Part shown: positions 24,081-36,420 of the stretch, piece by piece
How positions within the stretch are numbered: position 1 is the first letter of the stretch
Layout: the number at the start of each line of letters is the position of its first letter
From: Macrotrachela quadricornifera
Lineage: Eukaryota; Rotifera; Eurotatoria; Philodinida; Philodinidae
Assembly: GCA_022393335.1 (NCBI GenBank)
Contig: JAJEKB010021580.1
Span: forward strand, 79,995-143,994
DNA length: 64,000 nt
Direction of reading: 5' to 3'
Position numbers and translations under genes: made by a program
Notes under the pieces: generated by a model
What the model was told of the DNA's origin: nothing
The model's database searches: none
What the model saw: only the letters and a program-made list of their open reading frames with translations

Positions 24081-26684
24081 TCTCGTCAAAATTTTGATAC
24101 GTTCCTAGAGGCCAACATAAAAACACTAATTTATAAGAAAAAACAAATAATTCTTAGCGGATATGTTCTTTTCCTCTATCTATCATTGCAAATCACCTAT
24201 GAACTAAAATTGTGCATTCAACATTACCTCAAATAGATATTTTTGAATTGTCTTATCTATCATCGTTTCTTCTTAAATCAACTCAACATTCTTCAAGAAA
24301 AATTTAATGAATTAAGGAAAGTATAAACGCCACCATAGGAGGATACTGAATTCTATTGGCTAACAAAAACAGAATAAATCTTCTTATATTAAATTCCTAT
24401 TTGTAAATACATTAAAACTCTCAAAAAAATTTTAAGCAAGACGAATACTTACATTTACTATGATTTAAACTCAAATTAGAGAAGAGTGCAAGAAAAAAAA
24501 CAAGTAATCAAAAAAATTTGTACTTTTCGTACATTTATTATCCATGCATCATGCCGTTCTCCTGATCAATCCATTCGCCATTACACAATTTCTTGTGTCT
24601 CTCCATTAACGTGTCCATATTTTCTCTCAAATCATTGGTTTTCGTTAAGCATTGCCTACAGACAATAAGGGTGCGTCATCTATCATTACAATAATAGTGT
24701 ATGCTTGCCTTAAATGTTTAGATAGATTTTCATCATCATTATGACAATATGTTTCTGCAAACCATATATATTTTCTCACATAATGCACTAATGTTTTTGC
24801 TTGGAAGTTTTGAACCCAAGACGCCGTCGACTTTTCAAGCGAACATTAGCTTATTAATCTGTGCTTAAGCAATTTATCAGTATGTCTTATACAATTCAAC
24901 GAGTTCCATACAATTCCTATCAAAAGTTATTTCAAAAATACACACCCGCCCTTTTCTTTTGGAATGAGCATTAGTATTATGGTAACTAATCTCACCCTCC
25001 TCGATGTGTATCTGTCAGATTTCTCGCAGAAGGTCGACACAGAAGACTTAAATGAACCCAGCGCTCCAGGCACTTTTTGAGAATGTCTCATCAGAATATT
25101 TGGAAATTTGCTGGGTAGATAGATGCCGATGACTAGAGCAAATGTTGTCAGAGGCTCAGCGTTCGTGGATGCTTCCTTTGGAAAATATTGAAGTCACAAA
25201 CACTAATAACGACCTCTCTCATCGTCCCACCCGCTTAACTGTCTCACGCCGGACAGTGCTAAGATTTTTGCACAGATTCCAGGATCCTTTTGAGGTGTGT
25301 ACTGCTTTTAGTGTCTTTTTGTTTCAGTCCATTTGCATAAAAGGAGCAAAGTATTGAGAGCACCCTTAGAAATGCATATCTTTTTTGGTTCGACTTTTTT
25401 CTGTAAAATCCGCCAAAAATCAACAGCACATTATTTACCGAAAGATAAAAGTAGGCATACAAAATACTATACAGTGCTTGCAGAAAAAGTTTCAGGTCAA
25501 TCGCATGCGTGGCATCTCAAGTAGAGCCGATACTAAAAATTATCAGGCGAAAAACGAATTTGAAGAAAACTTTAAAAGAAAAAGAATATAGTTTTGATAT
25601 ATTCTTATAAATTTTATGTAGAGAGCGTTGTACTTTTTCGTTCTCTTAGCTTCAAAGCTGTATTTGAATTCTCAAAACGTATTCAACAGATGACGAACGC
25701 TTAGAGACATATGCACAGCCGAAAAAATTAAAAACGAAAAATTGAGGTTTTTGAGTCGAGAAAAGAAGGTCTTTTGACTTCTCGTGAAAAGATCGATTTC
25801 TATCAAATATTGAGCCTCTCACACTCTCGAGAATTCTGAATCTTTGTGGTGTTATAAGTCTTGAAACATGCAGCTTTTTCTGCATCATCTAGCTCTCGAC
25901 ATTTCTATAGAATCGAGTCGACTTTTCCTCAGAAGGCAATTTGAAATGAAAAAGGCTGTAGATCCAATTTCAGATGGGATCCGATATTTTTTCTGCTTCA
26001 GTCGGAATTTGATTTAATCTGAGAAGCGCTTAGGATTCATACGATTTGTAAAATGGCTAGATACTGTCCGCTACTGGTAATGAATGATTTTACAAAGATT
26101 TTGGACATATTAAGGTGCGACAAACAGCTAATATCATGATCATGCAAGATACGTCAATATTTCGATAAATTATAGTCCATATGATCAATCAACTATGCCG
26201 CTTCATTGTGAGTACTATTATACAATACTCATTTATTAGAACCGTTCTCCAAGTCAAGTCAAGCTTCATTTTGATGTTTTCTTTCGATTCTAACTGCACA
26301 AAATTTGATGTCACTAGGAATGAACCATCTTATTTCATCATTGATGGATATTAAATCATGAACATATTGGTGATCCCAGAACCTCTGATCCGATACAAAC
26401 AAATTATTAGCATTGAGGGTTACATTCATATAGTCGATGTCTACCATCAGTTTCTTACTGTAAGTGACTAATTTTTGTTTACTATACCGTACACCTTTCC
26501 TGAAGTAGGTAAGTTATTCAAGCCTATTCGTAATTTCAGCATTTTCAAAGAAATAAGCACAACTTATATTTGTCGTTAGCGTGATAATGCAAAGAGTCAT
26601 GAACATCAAATTTTTCATATATGAAAAATGTCATATGTTCATCAAATAAAGTTGCTTTACTGGCATACTATTGTGTTTTTTTTT
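24081..26684. other. Intergenic, nothing assigned
   Basis: Mixed AT-rich sequence. ORFs at 25142-25357, 25333-25591 and 26259-26447 are short and unrecognised. The last (minus, 62 codons, VDIDYMNVTLN...) has balanced composition and could be a remnant exon, but there is no domain evidence. Confidence 0.45.
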
Positions 26685-27240
26685 GCAGTGGACTCGATCT
26701 AGAAAGAATTTGTTTGTCTAATACGGTCGAAAACACTGCATCGAAGACTACTTCGTCATAATTGCTAGGAGAATTTGCAAACATAATTTTTATTTTATGG
26801 GGAATAGAGAAAGTTTACCATCATATAGTGTGATCTTTCAGTAATACTCAATTGTTTGTGCGTCACTATTCTTGGTTTTTTTCAACTGCCTCTATAATAA
26901 AAGCACTGAAACTTTACACAGCATTGTCACTAATGATAAGGATAGAAAAAAGTGCTTGAAAACAACATCAACAGATAAAGTCTAATGAAAATACGTTGCA
27001 ATTCTTTTGCTTGTTTATCTCCTTTGAAGAAAAAAACATGCATACCGAAGGGCAATCATCATTGTCTACCACGCGAGCTATGCGAAGCAAGTAATCGAAA
27101 AGTTTCAGTAAAATATAAGTATTTGTCATCTGACTACTGGTAAGTCATCCATAAATTTCTAAACTACTTTCAATGAAAATACCTTTCTTCTGATTCATGT
27201 GTCTCTTTTTTAACTATGCTTTTTTATTGCAGCACTCGTA
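26685..27240 (+). repeat. Dispersed repeat, copy 1 (partner at 49825-50220 and 51120-51245)
   Basis: Long collinear similarity to the 49.8-51.2 kb region: GACTCGATCTAGA, ACTACTTCGTCAT, TTGTGCGTCA, GACAACATCAA and CTGGTAAG...CCATAAATTT blocks occur in the same order. In the second copy a palindromic element separates the two parts. Interrupted coding remnants may exist (SRLDLD...KTTSSY in copy 2), but no domain is recognised. Confidence 0.65.
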
Positions 27241-27766
27241 AGTGCTTACAGTGGAGAGTGAGGGAGGCAGAAAAACTGGTGCCTTTGATGAAATAATATA
27301 AAGTGGAAAGAAAGCAAGAGACGCATTAGATAGCGAAGAAAATATTAATAGGAGAGTAGACGATAGGTTTTCAATGCTTCACTAAAGAATTGGCTGGTCG
27401 TTGCCTAATTATAGCTATGGTAGACGATACGAATCTACGAAAAAACCTTGTCTGCTCGTTAAGAAATTTTAGCAAGTCTATGAGGTGCGAAAAGTGTTTG
27501 GTCTTGAATTTTTTAATGTTGCTCTTTGAAAAGAAGTGAGCAAAACTATCTTTCGCCTGTTTATGATATATGTTCCAAAAAAACGTTTTCCAGGAAAAAT
27601 GATGAGCCTAAAAATCTGATAAATAAATCTTTTTTTAATCGCTTAGAAATATACCATTTAATGTCATTTTCGAGTGGACCTTCACGAGTAAGCGGAAAAC
27701 GATCCTCTGAACTTATATATGAACCAAGATGCACTAGACGAAGAGTCACTGTTAAATTTCTTCTAA

Positions 27767-28202
27767 CGAGGGAACCTCCCCAAAAGTCACCCTCCCTTTT
27801 GGCTCATATTGTGCCTATAGGTAGAACTCACAGCGTAGATAAGAATCCTAAAAGGGTTCGCGCCTAAAGCTTGTTGTTGTTGAGATGTTGCGTTTTTAAG
27901 GTACTGGGATAACTCACTGCCGTGGTTTTACTCAGAAATATCAGAAAAAACTCATTTTCGAATTCCAACTCTCATTGAGATCTTTGTCTGTACAAAGTTT
28001 CAAGTCAAAATTCGAAAATGTCTTTTTCTGATGTTTCAGAGGAGGCCACGGCAGTGATTTATCCAAATATCTTAAAAACGCAACATCTCAACAACAAAAG
28101 ATCTCGGACACGAACCCTTTTTGGGCTCTTATTTACGCTGAGTCCTACCTGTAGGTAAAATATGAACCCAATCGGAGAGTGACACTTGAGAAAGTTCTCT
28201 CG
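27767..28202. mobile_element. Palindromic Tc5-like MITE, 436 bp, TAA target duplication
   Basis: Near-complete palindrome with arms of about 200 bases. The left end is CGAGGGAACCTCCCC and the right end finishes CTCTCG. Both ends are flanked by TAA (27764-27766, 28203-28205). Internal paired words include AAAGGGTTCG, TTGTTGAGATGTTGCG and CACTGCCGTGG. The end sequence matches the Tc5-like transposase-bearing elements at 44523 and 61644, so this looks like their non-autonomous derivative. It has no coding capacity. Confidence 0.8.
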
Positions 28203-28844
28203 TAAACGCTTCTTACTGAGTTTGAGGAAGAAAGGGAAAAAAGAATCAAAGTGACAGAGAGGGTAGGCAGCGAAACATTTTAATACGTTTTTAAACAACG
28301 TTCTATCGTTTCGTAGTCACTTTAATTTGCATGGAGATCTTTGAATATTCTTAAGACATCAGTGCAAGGTGAGTTTTAACGAATTTTTGCTGGCCTGGAT
28401 AAACATAAAATCTTTGAAAGAATTAAGTGACGCAATCTTCTGGCCTAACATGTAAGTATCAACTATCAGCTTTCTAATGTATGAATAGAAAACCTGTGCT
28501 ACTGTTTAATCCATGTTAAGTGGTTTTTACCAGAGGCTCCAATAGTTTGCTATTCTATCCCAGGCTTTACTACCTTCATTCTCTAACTGCTGAATTAGGG
28601 AAGGGAGAGACTTTTGGATGAAAGATATGATGAGAACGTTAAGATCATCTGCAAATAGATGACCTGAGTATGCTCCTACATAAGAGATTAAATCAATATA
28701 ATATACTATGTAGATATAGGTGTTTAGACTACTTCCTTAGGGGAAGCCGATACGGACAGTTAAGACATTATATTTGTTTTGGTCGAAACATCTTGCTCTA
28801 AAAAAAAGCATTTTTTCGAACATCTTAGAATGAGTGACAAGGAG

Positions 28845-29040
28845 ACATGAGCCTCTTCTGGTTGCACTTGTAATTGAGATGTTTATGTTATCAGTTTAAT
28901 CGACCCGACATATTCTGGCCAAATTAATGTTTTCACCGTCAATCTAACAGCTTTAAAATATTACGTCCTTTTGGAGCGCACAGAATAAAGTTACTTGAAT
29001 TTCAAATTATGTAAAACTTTGATATAAGAATGAGTTACTT
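28845..29040 (+). repeat. Solo copy of the 43.6-kb element arm
   Basis: Collinear with 43590-43770: TTGCACTTGTAATTGAGAT, CAGTTTAATCGACC, GTTTTCACCGT, CCTTTTGGAGCGCA and AAAGTTACTTGAATTTCAAA blocks. No inverted partner is visible here. Confidence 0.65.
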
Positions 29041-29989
29041 TTATATTACCCAAACAACAACATGTTTTGATTTTGCGCCAGAAGTGAAGTAGTTTGCTAC
29101 GACACTTATCAACCCTTAATCTCCGAGCAAGAGTAAGGCGAAGTGTATAAGACTGAATGCATGATAACCATATATTCCACCTCCTGCACCTTATGTTTAC
29201 AAAATTCATTTTTTTGCAATGATCTCTGCTTCAAGCGTTGAATTTCACCCTAGATGATGACAGATATTCTAGGTACACTCACTACTTTCATTAATGGTAT
29301 CGATAAATTCAGTCACAAACTCACGGTCATCTGCTGTTTTTTTCCGAAAGTATCGTTGTTTTGAATATTCAGATGTATTTATTGTATTTTTCTGCCATAT
29401 AAAATATTCAACTTCTGTGGAGACTGATAGCTTCGTCACTTTTCAAATTTTATTCTGGTACAGATTGTGCTAACAACTTTTCACCATAATAAGTTGTTTT
29501 TTCAATTCACAAGTTTCTAGGTACAAATAAACAGATATACAATGTTAGGCATAATGTTTTCGTCTTCTTGAAAGTTCAGAATAAGGATGATAAAAAGTTT
29601 TCCATTAGTTTTATTTCTCAATTTCAAGAAAACAATCTCTTCAGTTTTTCAATGTAAAAGTTTTTGTTTCAATTTTCTCTGTTTTTTTCACCCATTCTCT
29701 GCCAAGACGTTCACATTGAATACTCATTAATATGAAACATTATTACCCAAGGAAGAAACGGCGGATTATTGGGACTTGGATGTAGAAAACAGTAGTAATG
29801 AATATCTAAAAGTAAGAAAAATAATCTGGCACAATCACTCCGTATTGAAAAAAATACACAATTATACTGACAAGGATGTTATTTTAATTGTCTCACAACA
29901 TATATTGAAGATGACTGCTACATTAAGAAATTAAAAATAAAAATGGACTGATGCTCTTTTTTTAAATATTGTTCTCAGTTCTTCACCAC
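29041..29989. other. Intergenic, nothing recognised
   Basis: AT-rich; no ORF or repeat assigned. Confidence 0.4.
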
Positions 29990-30270
29990 TTGACTCTTTC
30001 GATCCTATGAGTACTTCTGTAGAATATAGCCTTGAGTGCTTATGGATGCCACCATAGAATAGCTCTTGAGAGCATATGGATACCTTATAAAATAACCTTT
30101 GAGAACTTGTGGATACCCTCGTAGAACAGCACATGAAGACTTATGGGTACCTTCAAAAGATACCTTATGACCACTTGTAAGGACCTTATAGAATATACCT
30201 TGAGACTTATGGGTACCCCATAAGATAACTGTTGAGGAGCTACCAATAGATCCCAAGTATCTCTACAATA
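29990..30270. repeat. Degenerate ~31-bp minisatellite (GGTACC/CTCAAG family), locus 1
   Basis: About nine diverged units of 30-32 bases built on TATGGGTACC and CTTGAG (reverse: CTCAAG...GGTACCCATA). Same word family as loci at 36.2, 54.1, 54.8, 55.7 and 58.7 kb, here in reverse orientation. Confidence 0.7.
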
Positions 30271-31100
30271 CTATGAGATAACTCACATGACAAGAACTGA
30301 TGACGTTCTGCAGCTCCCATAGGCTAGAAGTCTCATAACTAGTGAGTATGATGATAATCTCAAAATCTCGGAAGTACGAAATCCGCCGTTTCCCTCTTGT
30401 AACTATTCTTCTCATATATAACAAATTTTTATTGTGACTGTTTTATGAAAAGAATATTTCTATGAGAGGTTTTTCAGAATTGATTAACGGGAGAGATTGT
30501 GATCTAGCGACATTGATGGTATATGTGCGCAATGTGTGTATGCCTTTTCAAGAAGCAGAACTGCGTTTTAGTGTATCAGGACACCATTGCTAACCAAGCA
30601 TGTGCTTTCTTTTCTGTAAAAAAATGCGTTAACGAAAGTTTCTTTTCACAATCTGTTCGGGGTGAAGTTTTCAGGAATGCATGGTACTAATGAAAAATGT
30701 TTTTGATAAAAATTTCAGACCTATATACCGTACTACAACGAACTGCAAGTTTGTTCTATGGCTTCGAGAAAAATTCTCATAACGTCATCAATCTAAATAG
30801 TACAGAGCTCACGGTGGTTTCAAATTGAAATTATCATCCGTGTGCTGGTTCTGTCCAAGCAGAATTATTAAACTCTCTTTTATTCATTTTTTTATAAGCA
30901 TTTTAGCAGACATGATGCGAAAATAACCATTAAAATGGATAATCTCAAGTCACTAAATGTTATCGGGCCCCCGTTGAAACCTATACAATAAAAAAAAGGT
31001 ATTGATTATAGTTCTAGCCGAATGAGAGTTATTTCAGGTTTTATGACTAAGAAACTACTTTTTAATAACAACAGTAAATAATTTTGTAAATTGTTTCGTG
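30271..31100. other. Intergenic, nothing recognised
   Basis: AT-rich sequence left of the first paracaspase duplication. No gene seen. Confidence 0.4.
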
Positions 31101-31650
31101 TATTGATTTTTCATTCAAATCCATTAGAACGTGGCACAATATACGAAGATAATATATCTGATCTTGAGAACAAAATACAAGTAGTTAATTCTTTATCTCC
31201 AATATTTGTATGGCACCCAATGATTGCTATAAACGTATTTTATTCAATGATAATTTGAATAGAAGAGCAAAGTATTTCAACAACTAAGACGTTTTAAAAT
31301 TGCGAAAATGTCTTAAAAAACATGCTAGTAAGACAACAATCTTCTCCAATGATTTCATTAGAAGTTGGCCTCGTTGAGAAAAACTATATATATTCTGAAA
31401 GACGAGACTTTAGCACATCTTTGGAAGATAAAAACTCAATGCCAATTGTTTTAGAAAAAAATATTTCTCTGTAGAAAAGCCGCCCAAGTTAGAATTATGA
31501 TTTTATAGGGGGAAACTTTCATCTCACTAGAACTACAGTATAAGAGCCATATACATTTTAATATATTTTTAAAAAGAATTTTACTTTTGAAATCGCCCTT
31601 CTCCCAAAGAAAGTATATCTAACTTTATTAAAGAATAAATTTCAGATAAA

Positions 31651-32475
31651 ATGGCAGTCAGTGTTGTTTATCACCGCAAGCGTGCCTTAGTTATTGGTAT
31701 TAATAGTTACCATAAAGACTCATTGAAATGCTGTATTAATGATGCTAAAGATTTAAAAAGCGCCCTTGAACATATAGGATTCGACGTATTGTATAACACT
31801 GATTGCAATCTTAGTGAGTTCTATGCTTTGATTAATGAATTCGTCTCTGAAATTCAACGTACCGATTTACTATTAGTTTACTTTGCTGGGCATGGAAAAC
31901 AAAGTAATAATGAAAATTATTTATTGCCTTCGGATTACGATTACGATTTTCGCGGCAGTGAACATGATTATATTGTCGACCATGCTATTAATGTACAATA
32001 CATAATGAAGAAAATAGAAGATAAACGCTGTCATATCACTCTATTAATATTCGACTGTTGTAGAAAGTCTGTAAAAGATCGAGGTGAACAGATGCAAGGT
32101 TTCTCACCTATGTGCGCGTCATCACATACTATGATAGCGTTCTCTTGTGCCCCGGGTAAAACGGCGCTAGACGAAGCACAACATGGTAGAAATAGTATTT
32201 TTACTGGAAGTCTGTTAAATCACATCGTAAAACCTAATAAACACATTGAGGACATTTTTCTGGATGTCGCTCGTGATGTTCAATCACTTAGTGGCGGATT
32301 TCAACGACCATTTAGATCAACTGATCTCGCTGAAAAAGTTTATCTAGTGACAAATGACGTTCCATCAAGTCATGAACAACTTAGGCCAGGTATGGTGAGC
32401 ATGGAATTAGTCAGATTAGGAAATATTTCGTCTTTCATTAGATCAAGTAACAGGAGAGATAATCTGACTGTTTAA
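31651..32475 (+). CDS. Paracaspase/metacaspase-like cysteine peptidase, copy A
   Basis: Caspase-fold (peptidase C14) protein of 274 residues in a single exon. The domain starts at residue 9 (RKRALVIGINSY). The catalytic His is H81 in YFAGHGKQ and the catalytic Cys is probably C137 in IFDCCRKS, which resembles the D-x-C-R-K of paracaspases (MALT1) more than the DSCHSG of metacaspases. The substrate-pocket region MIAFSCAPGK follows, then FTGSLLNHI, as in the family. The domain nearly fills the protein: no death, CARD or Ig domain, so recruitment is unexplained. TTTCAG lies 6-11 bases before the ATG, a likely cis or trans splice acceptor for the 5' UTR. AATAAA follows at 32528. Copy B at 60598 is about 79% identical by hand count, with the dyad kept in both. 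Role in cell death or signalling is inference. Confidence 0.85.
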   Translation: MAVSVVYHRKRALVIGINSYHKDSLKCCINDAKDLKSALEHIGFDVLYNTDCNLSEFYALINEFVSEIQRTDLLLVYFAGHGKQSNNENYLLPSDYDYDFRGSEHDYIVDHAINVQYIMKKIEDKRCHITLLIFDCCRKSVKDRGEQMQGFSPMCASSHTMIAFSCAPGKTALDEAQHGRNSIFTGSLLNHIVKPNKHIEDIFLDVARDVQSLSGGFQRPFRSTDLAEKVYLVTNDVPSSHEQLRPGMVSMELVRLGNISSFIRSSNRRDNLTV

Positions 32476-32527
32476 GATCCTTCCATTTCTCCAACAAGTC
32501 AATTTTTGTTACAAAATTGAAAATCGA

Positions 32528-32533
32528 AATAAA
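32528..32533 (+). promoter_or_regulatory. Candidate polyadenylation signal of paracaspase copy A
   Basis: AATAAA 53 bases after the stop, preserved at the equivalent place in copy B (61478-61483). Confidence 0.45.
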
Positions 32534-32692
32534 TGCGTAAAAAGATAGCCTGACTTCTCCTCATTCAGAAACAATACAATTTTTAATCGGCGTTCCATTG
32601 CTGAACAAAATTTCTGACCTTTTTATCATCTTCTTCTTGAAAACCAGTCCTTTTTCTTAGGAAAAAAGGGAAATATTTGCTCGTTTTTCTTA

Positions 32693-33677
32693 GTTTATGC
32701 CTTTTTGTCAGCATTCATTCTATATATCCAGCTTTCTTTTGTTTGGAAGAGCATGATAAGATGCGGTACATACTAGAGCCTTATTTTAAAAATTAGCTTT
32801 GTTCTTATTGTATACACAGATATAATGAGACACTGGTTTTTAAGGATTTTTGAAGCCATTGAAATTGTGACCTCTTTTCTCCACTTAAAAAGTAAGATTT
32901 AAAAAGAGGCTCTAGTAGACGCTACATGCTGACTCATTTTTGATCAACGACACCATAATATGTTTTGGAACAATATAAAATACCTGTTTAAAATCGATGT
33001 TGAAAGCGCTATCTAATTATATGTTCAAAAAGATTTTTTTAAATGTATTGCCTTTGAATAAACATCACGTTCTTAGATGGCACTAAAATACATTACAGCT
33101 GTAAAGAGTAACCCACAATGACTGTGTCAGAAAGAACTAATCTCTATGCATTGCGATACTGTTTTCCCTAAGTTTACAGAGAATTAACCCTTTAAAGACT
33201 AACTCATTTTTTTATCGAACAAATCAAGTTGTAATATCAAAGTCATTTGTTACCTGAAAATTATGAAGTATTGTATTTGCCACATCGATTCTTACTTCAT
33301 ACAAATAAATAAGGCACTTTGAGATAGGAAAAGAAAGAAAGCATTTAAAGAGTCTAATTTGCAGGGTGAATTAATCCAATCACCCTCACTTCTTCCTAAA
33401 ACTTTGAAAGCTGTGTATATACAGCCATGCTTCCCAAAGGATTAGACGGCAAATGTAATGGTAAAAAGAGCAACGTTATTTGATGAAAAACATGAAAGAT
33501 ATTCAAAAACTACTGAAATATTAATTTCTTCTGTCGCAATTATCGTGGATCCTCTTTTATAAAACACATTTTAGTGTCATTTACAAACGCTACCGTTACT
33601 CAAAGGCAAGACATAATAGGGATTTTTGAACATACAGCAATAAAGCGCTTTCAACATAGATTTTAAGTATGTGCTTA
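32693..33677. other. Intergenic, nothing recognised
   Basis: AT-rich region between the paracaspase duplication and the palindromic element at 33678. It may hold earlier exons of the gene at 34507-35904, but none could be placed. Confidence 0.4.
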
Positions 33678-34457
33678 GGCCATATCAAAAATTGTTACGG
33701 GGCCATATCAGCTTCTTATAAAATACTTACATATATTTTCTTTTTACATAGGTTGATAGTAAAATCAGAGCTGTATATTTCTATGCTATTTGATCATTCT
33801 ACAAATAATATCATAATAATAAAACCTTGACAAAGAGCTGTTTGTTATGAAATGTAATGGTTACATTTATCCTCATTTAAAAGAGAAATAACAGGTGGAT
33901 AATTTTGAAAAGCTTTTGACAGGAATAAGTTAGAGAACTCCGATTTTCATGACTAGAAATTATAGTGAACGTTCAATTATCCGTTGTGCATTCAAATCAC
34001 TAATCGAACAACCACAACTCGTGACTAACCGGTACGCTAAATCGACTCTCTAACAATTTTTATGAAAAAAACATATTGTTTTTTTTCTTTTTCTATCGAA
34101 AAAAAACAATTTTCTGAGCGCTCAGAAAATAGAGTAAAGTTTCAGAAATCATACTATAGAAGACCGTAATATACAATTTAATGCATCCTCACCTACTCTT
34201 TTCAATCATGAAAATCTCAGTTCTCTACCTTACTTCTGTTAAAAGCTATTCAAAAGATATAGCATAAATATAAACGTTACATTTCATAACAAATAGCTTT
34301 TTGTCGAGATTTTATTACTATGATTGTTGTTGAAGAATGATTAAACCGCATAGAAATGTAGAACTTTGTTTTTACCATGTGTCTGTATAAAAAAGTAAGT
34401 TTCTTCAAATATTCTATAAGAAATTGATATAAGTTTGTAACTATTTTTGGCATGACC
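33678..34457. mobile_element. Palindromic element, 780 bp, TA target duplication
   Basis: Ends are GGCCATATCAAAAATTGTTA and its reverse-complement counterpart TAACTATTTTTGGCATGACC, flanked by TA on both sides (33676-33677, 34458-34459). Inner arms pair over about 200 bases (33760-33965 with 34185-34375): TTTGTTATGAAATGTAA against TTACATTTCATAACAAA, and GAGAACTCCGATTTTCATGA against TCATGAAAATCTCAGTTCTC. No coding capacity. The block TTTCTATGCTATTTGATCA is shared with the 52.5-kb element. Confidence 0.78.
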
Positions 34458-34506
34458 TAAATATATTGCTTTAATAATTGTTAATTATGATGTTGTTGTT
34501 TTCTAG

Positions 34507-35904
34507 CATATTCGAGCATTAATAATCATGCAGCAGCCAGTTATAATGAAATTATGCCAACAATTGACAACGAAATCAAAAAGACTACAGTTAAAAAACC
34601 TGAAAGGAATAAAAATAAAGTAAATGAACAAATTTCTCTCTCTTATTTCATTAACAACATCTTGTGATTTTACAGATCATCGAAAAAAAGAAAAGTGTTT
34701 CATCGTTAGATTTGCGAATGATGAATAATAGCCAAGAAAATGATACTATCTCCATTAGCACATCTAGCCGACGGGTACGTTATATTCTTTTTCTGTAGTG
34801 CATATATCTATACATGTTATTATTTATATTTCTAGTTTTTATCTAGCGCAACGAATAAAATACGTAAGAACATGCGAATTGTTATTTTCTCTGTTTTGAG
34901 CTAATGAACAGTTGAATACACATCTATGTATATTATATTCTTTGTATGTGATAAACCACAAACAGAGATATAGATAAACTTAAAGTTTGTCTGGATCAAA
35001 GAAATTTGAGTATGCATACTACTTTCTTCCATAATAAATCATTTTCCACCTAAATCTCATAGAACACGGCAATATAATTTTTTCACGTTAATTATTTAAC
35101 CAAATTTCTATTATATCCATATAGAGCGATTGAACACCTTGTTCATTCATAGATAAAAGGGTAAAGTGAAGAGCAAAATAAGAACAAATTGATCTATTTT
35201 TGCTGGTAAATTTGACATTTATAGAGGTATACGTAAAATTCAGTTCGCTATTTCGAGTTTCTTCGAATTTTAATGTATACAAAATAACTTTGTGGGTAGG
35301 ATAATCGATTCCGCATTATAGATTAACACAGATAAAGTTAGTCAACAAAAAAAATTAGATGTTTATTCAAAGTCTAATATTATCTCAATGGATCTGAATT
35401 GGAGATGTACATTGCATGTAAGAAAGAGATGGAAGCAATTCAAAGAGTGAGTTGATAGTAAAGTAGAAGTGAAATATCGCTATTGATACTGGGTTTTGTC
35501 GTCAAGTAGCACGATCATCTGTCAACTATCGCAGAATCACTGGGAAAACATTAGGTGTTCTAGCATGATCACAACATATATTTTATTTCCAAATGTCTCA
35601 GCTTTAAAAAAATGACTACACCTTGCATTTTTTGAAAAAGATACACAGTGAAAATTTCTAAAAATCTGCATTATTAAATCTTTTTTCACTGGTTCTGATA
35701 CTTATTTCCATATGTAAAATGAAAAATCTACTCGATGGCGCTACGTCTCACTACATTCATCATAATGAATGATGCGTTGAAATCTTATTTTTTGTTTTCT
35801 AATAAACATTTATTCATACAGATTTTACTGCGTCTGAGAAAGCACATCGTTTAAAAAAATTTCAAGATTTTGTCATTTATTTAAATCATAATGTCTACAA
35901 ATAA
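34507..35904 (+). CDS. Uncharacterised spliced gene, 3' part (four exons)
   Basis: Unrecognised product. Four exons join in one frame with consensus splice sites: 34507-34619, 34676-34774, 34836-34863 and 35822-35904, ending in TAA. Each upstream acceptor has a pyrimidine-rich tract or TTTACAG/TTTCTAG, and the donors are GTAAAT, GTACGT and GTAAGA. The predicted tail is hydrophilic, Lys/Ser/Asn-rich (IIEKKKSVSSLDLRMMNNSQ) and ends in a basic helix-like segment (SEKAHRLKKFQDFVIYLN). Entry phase requires one base from an upstream exon, so the 5' part is missing, possibly beyond the palindromic element at 33678-34457. It could be a disordered regulatory tail. The frame continuity across four exons is the main support; chance assembly of splice signals in AT-rich DNA cannot be excluded. 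Confidence 0.4.
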
Positions 35905-36169
35905 AACATGTTGCCATTATTCCAGTATACCTAGTAGTTTTTGATCAATCTTTCAAGTATTTGGTATAGTATAACAGAGTTTTTAGATAATGTTTTATTT
36001 ATATAAGATTGTAGATGTACAACGGTATGAAACTGAACTAATTCATGAAAAGCTATATGATATAAGAATATATTTAATTGGATATAATTTCATCCAAAAC
36101 GCAGTCATTATTTATCTATATAATAATGTTCAATGTCTGTCTGTCTATTACCGGGCTAAAGATCAAATG

Positions 36170-36420
36170 AAGCAATAGAGGAAATACTCAAGAGCTATCC
36201 AATGGATTTGTCATAGGTCCTCAAGAGTTATCACATGGAGGTATAGCTGGGTCGTTAAGGGCTATTACATGGAGGTACCCATAGGTCCACAAAGCTATAA
36301 AGGAGTACAGGATAAAGAGATAGGGATATAAGGGTAAAAGAGTTATTAGACTAAGACTAAACGGGCGTAGGGGACAAAACTAAAAAGGTATCAGGAGACA
36401 AGACTACATGGGATTTAAGT
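36170..36420 (+). repeat. Degenerate ~31-bp minisatellite, locus 2
   Basis: Several diverged units with ATAGGTCCTCAAGAG, GGAGGTACCCATAGGTCC and AGCTAT words; the right side fades into purine-rich sequence. Member of the six-locus word family. Confidence 0.6.

Larger units (their letters stand above)
31101..32692 (+). repeat. Dispersed segmental duplication, copy A (partner 60055-61643)
   Basis: About 550 bases upstream, the whole coding region and about 215 bases downstream of the paracaspase-like gene match the second copy without large gaps. The right boundary in copy B is a Tc5-like insertion at the CTTAG that is intact here (32689-32693), so the original duplication may have been longer. 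Confidence 0.85.
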
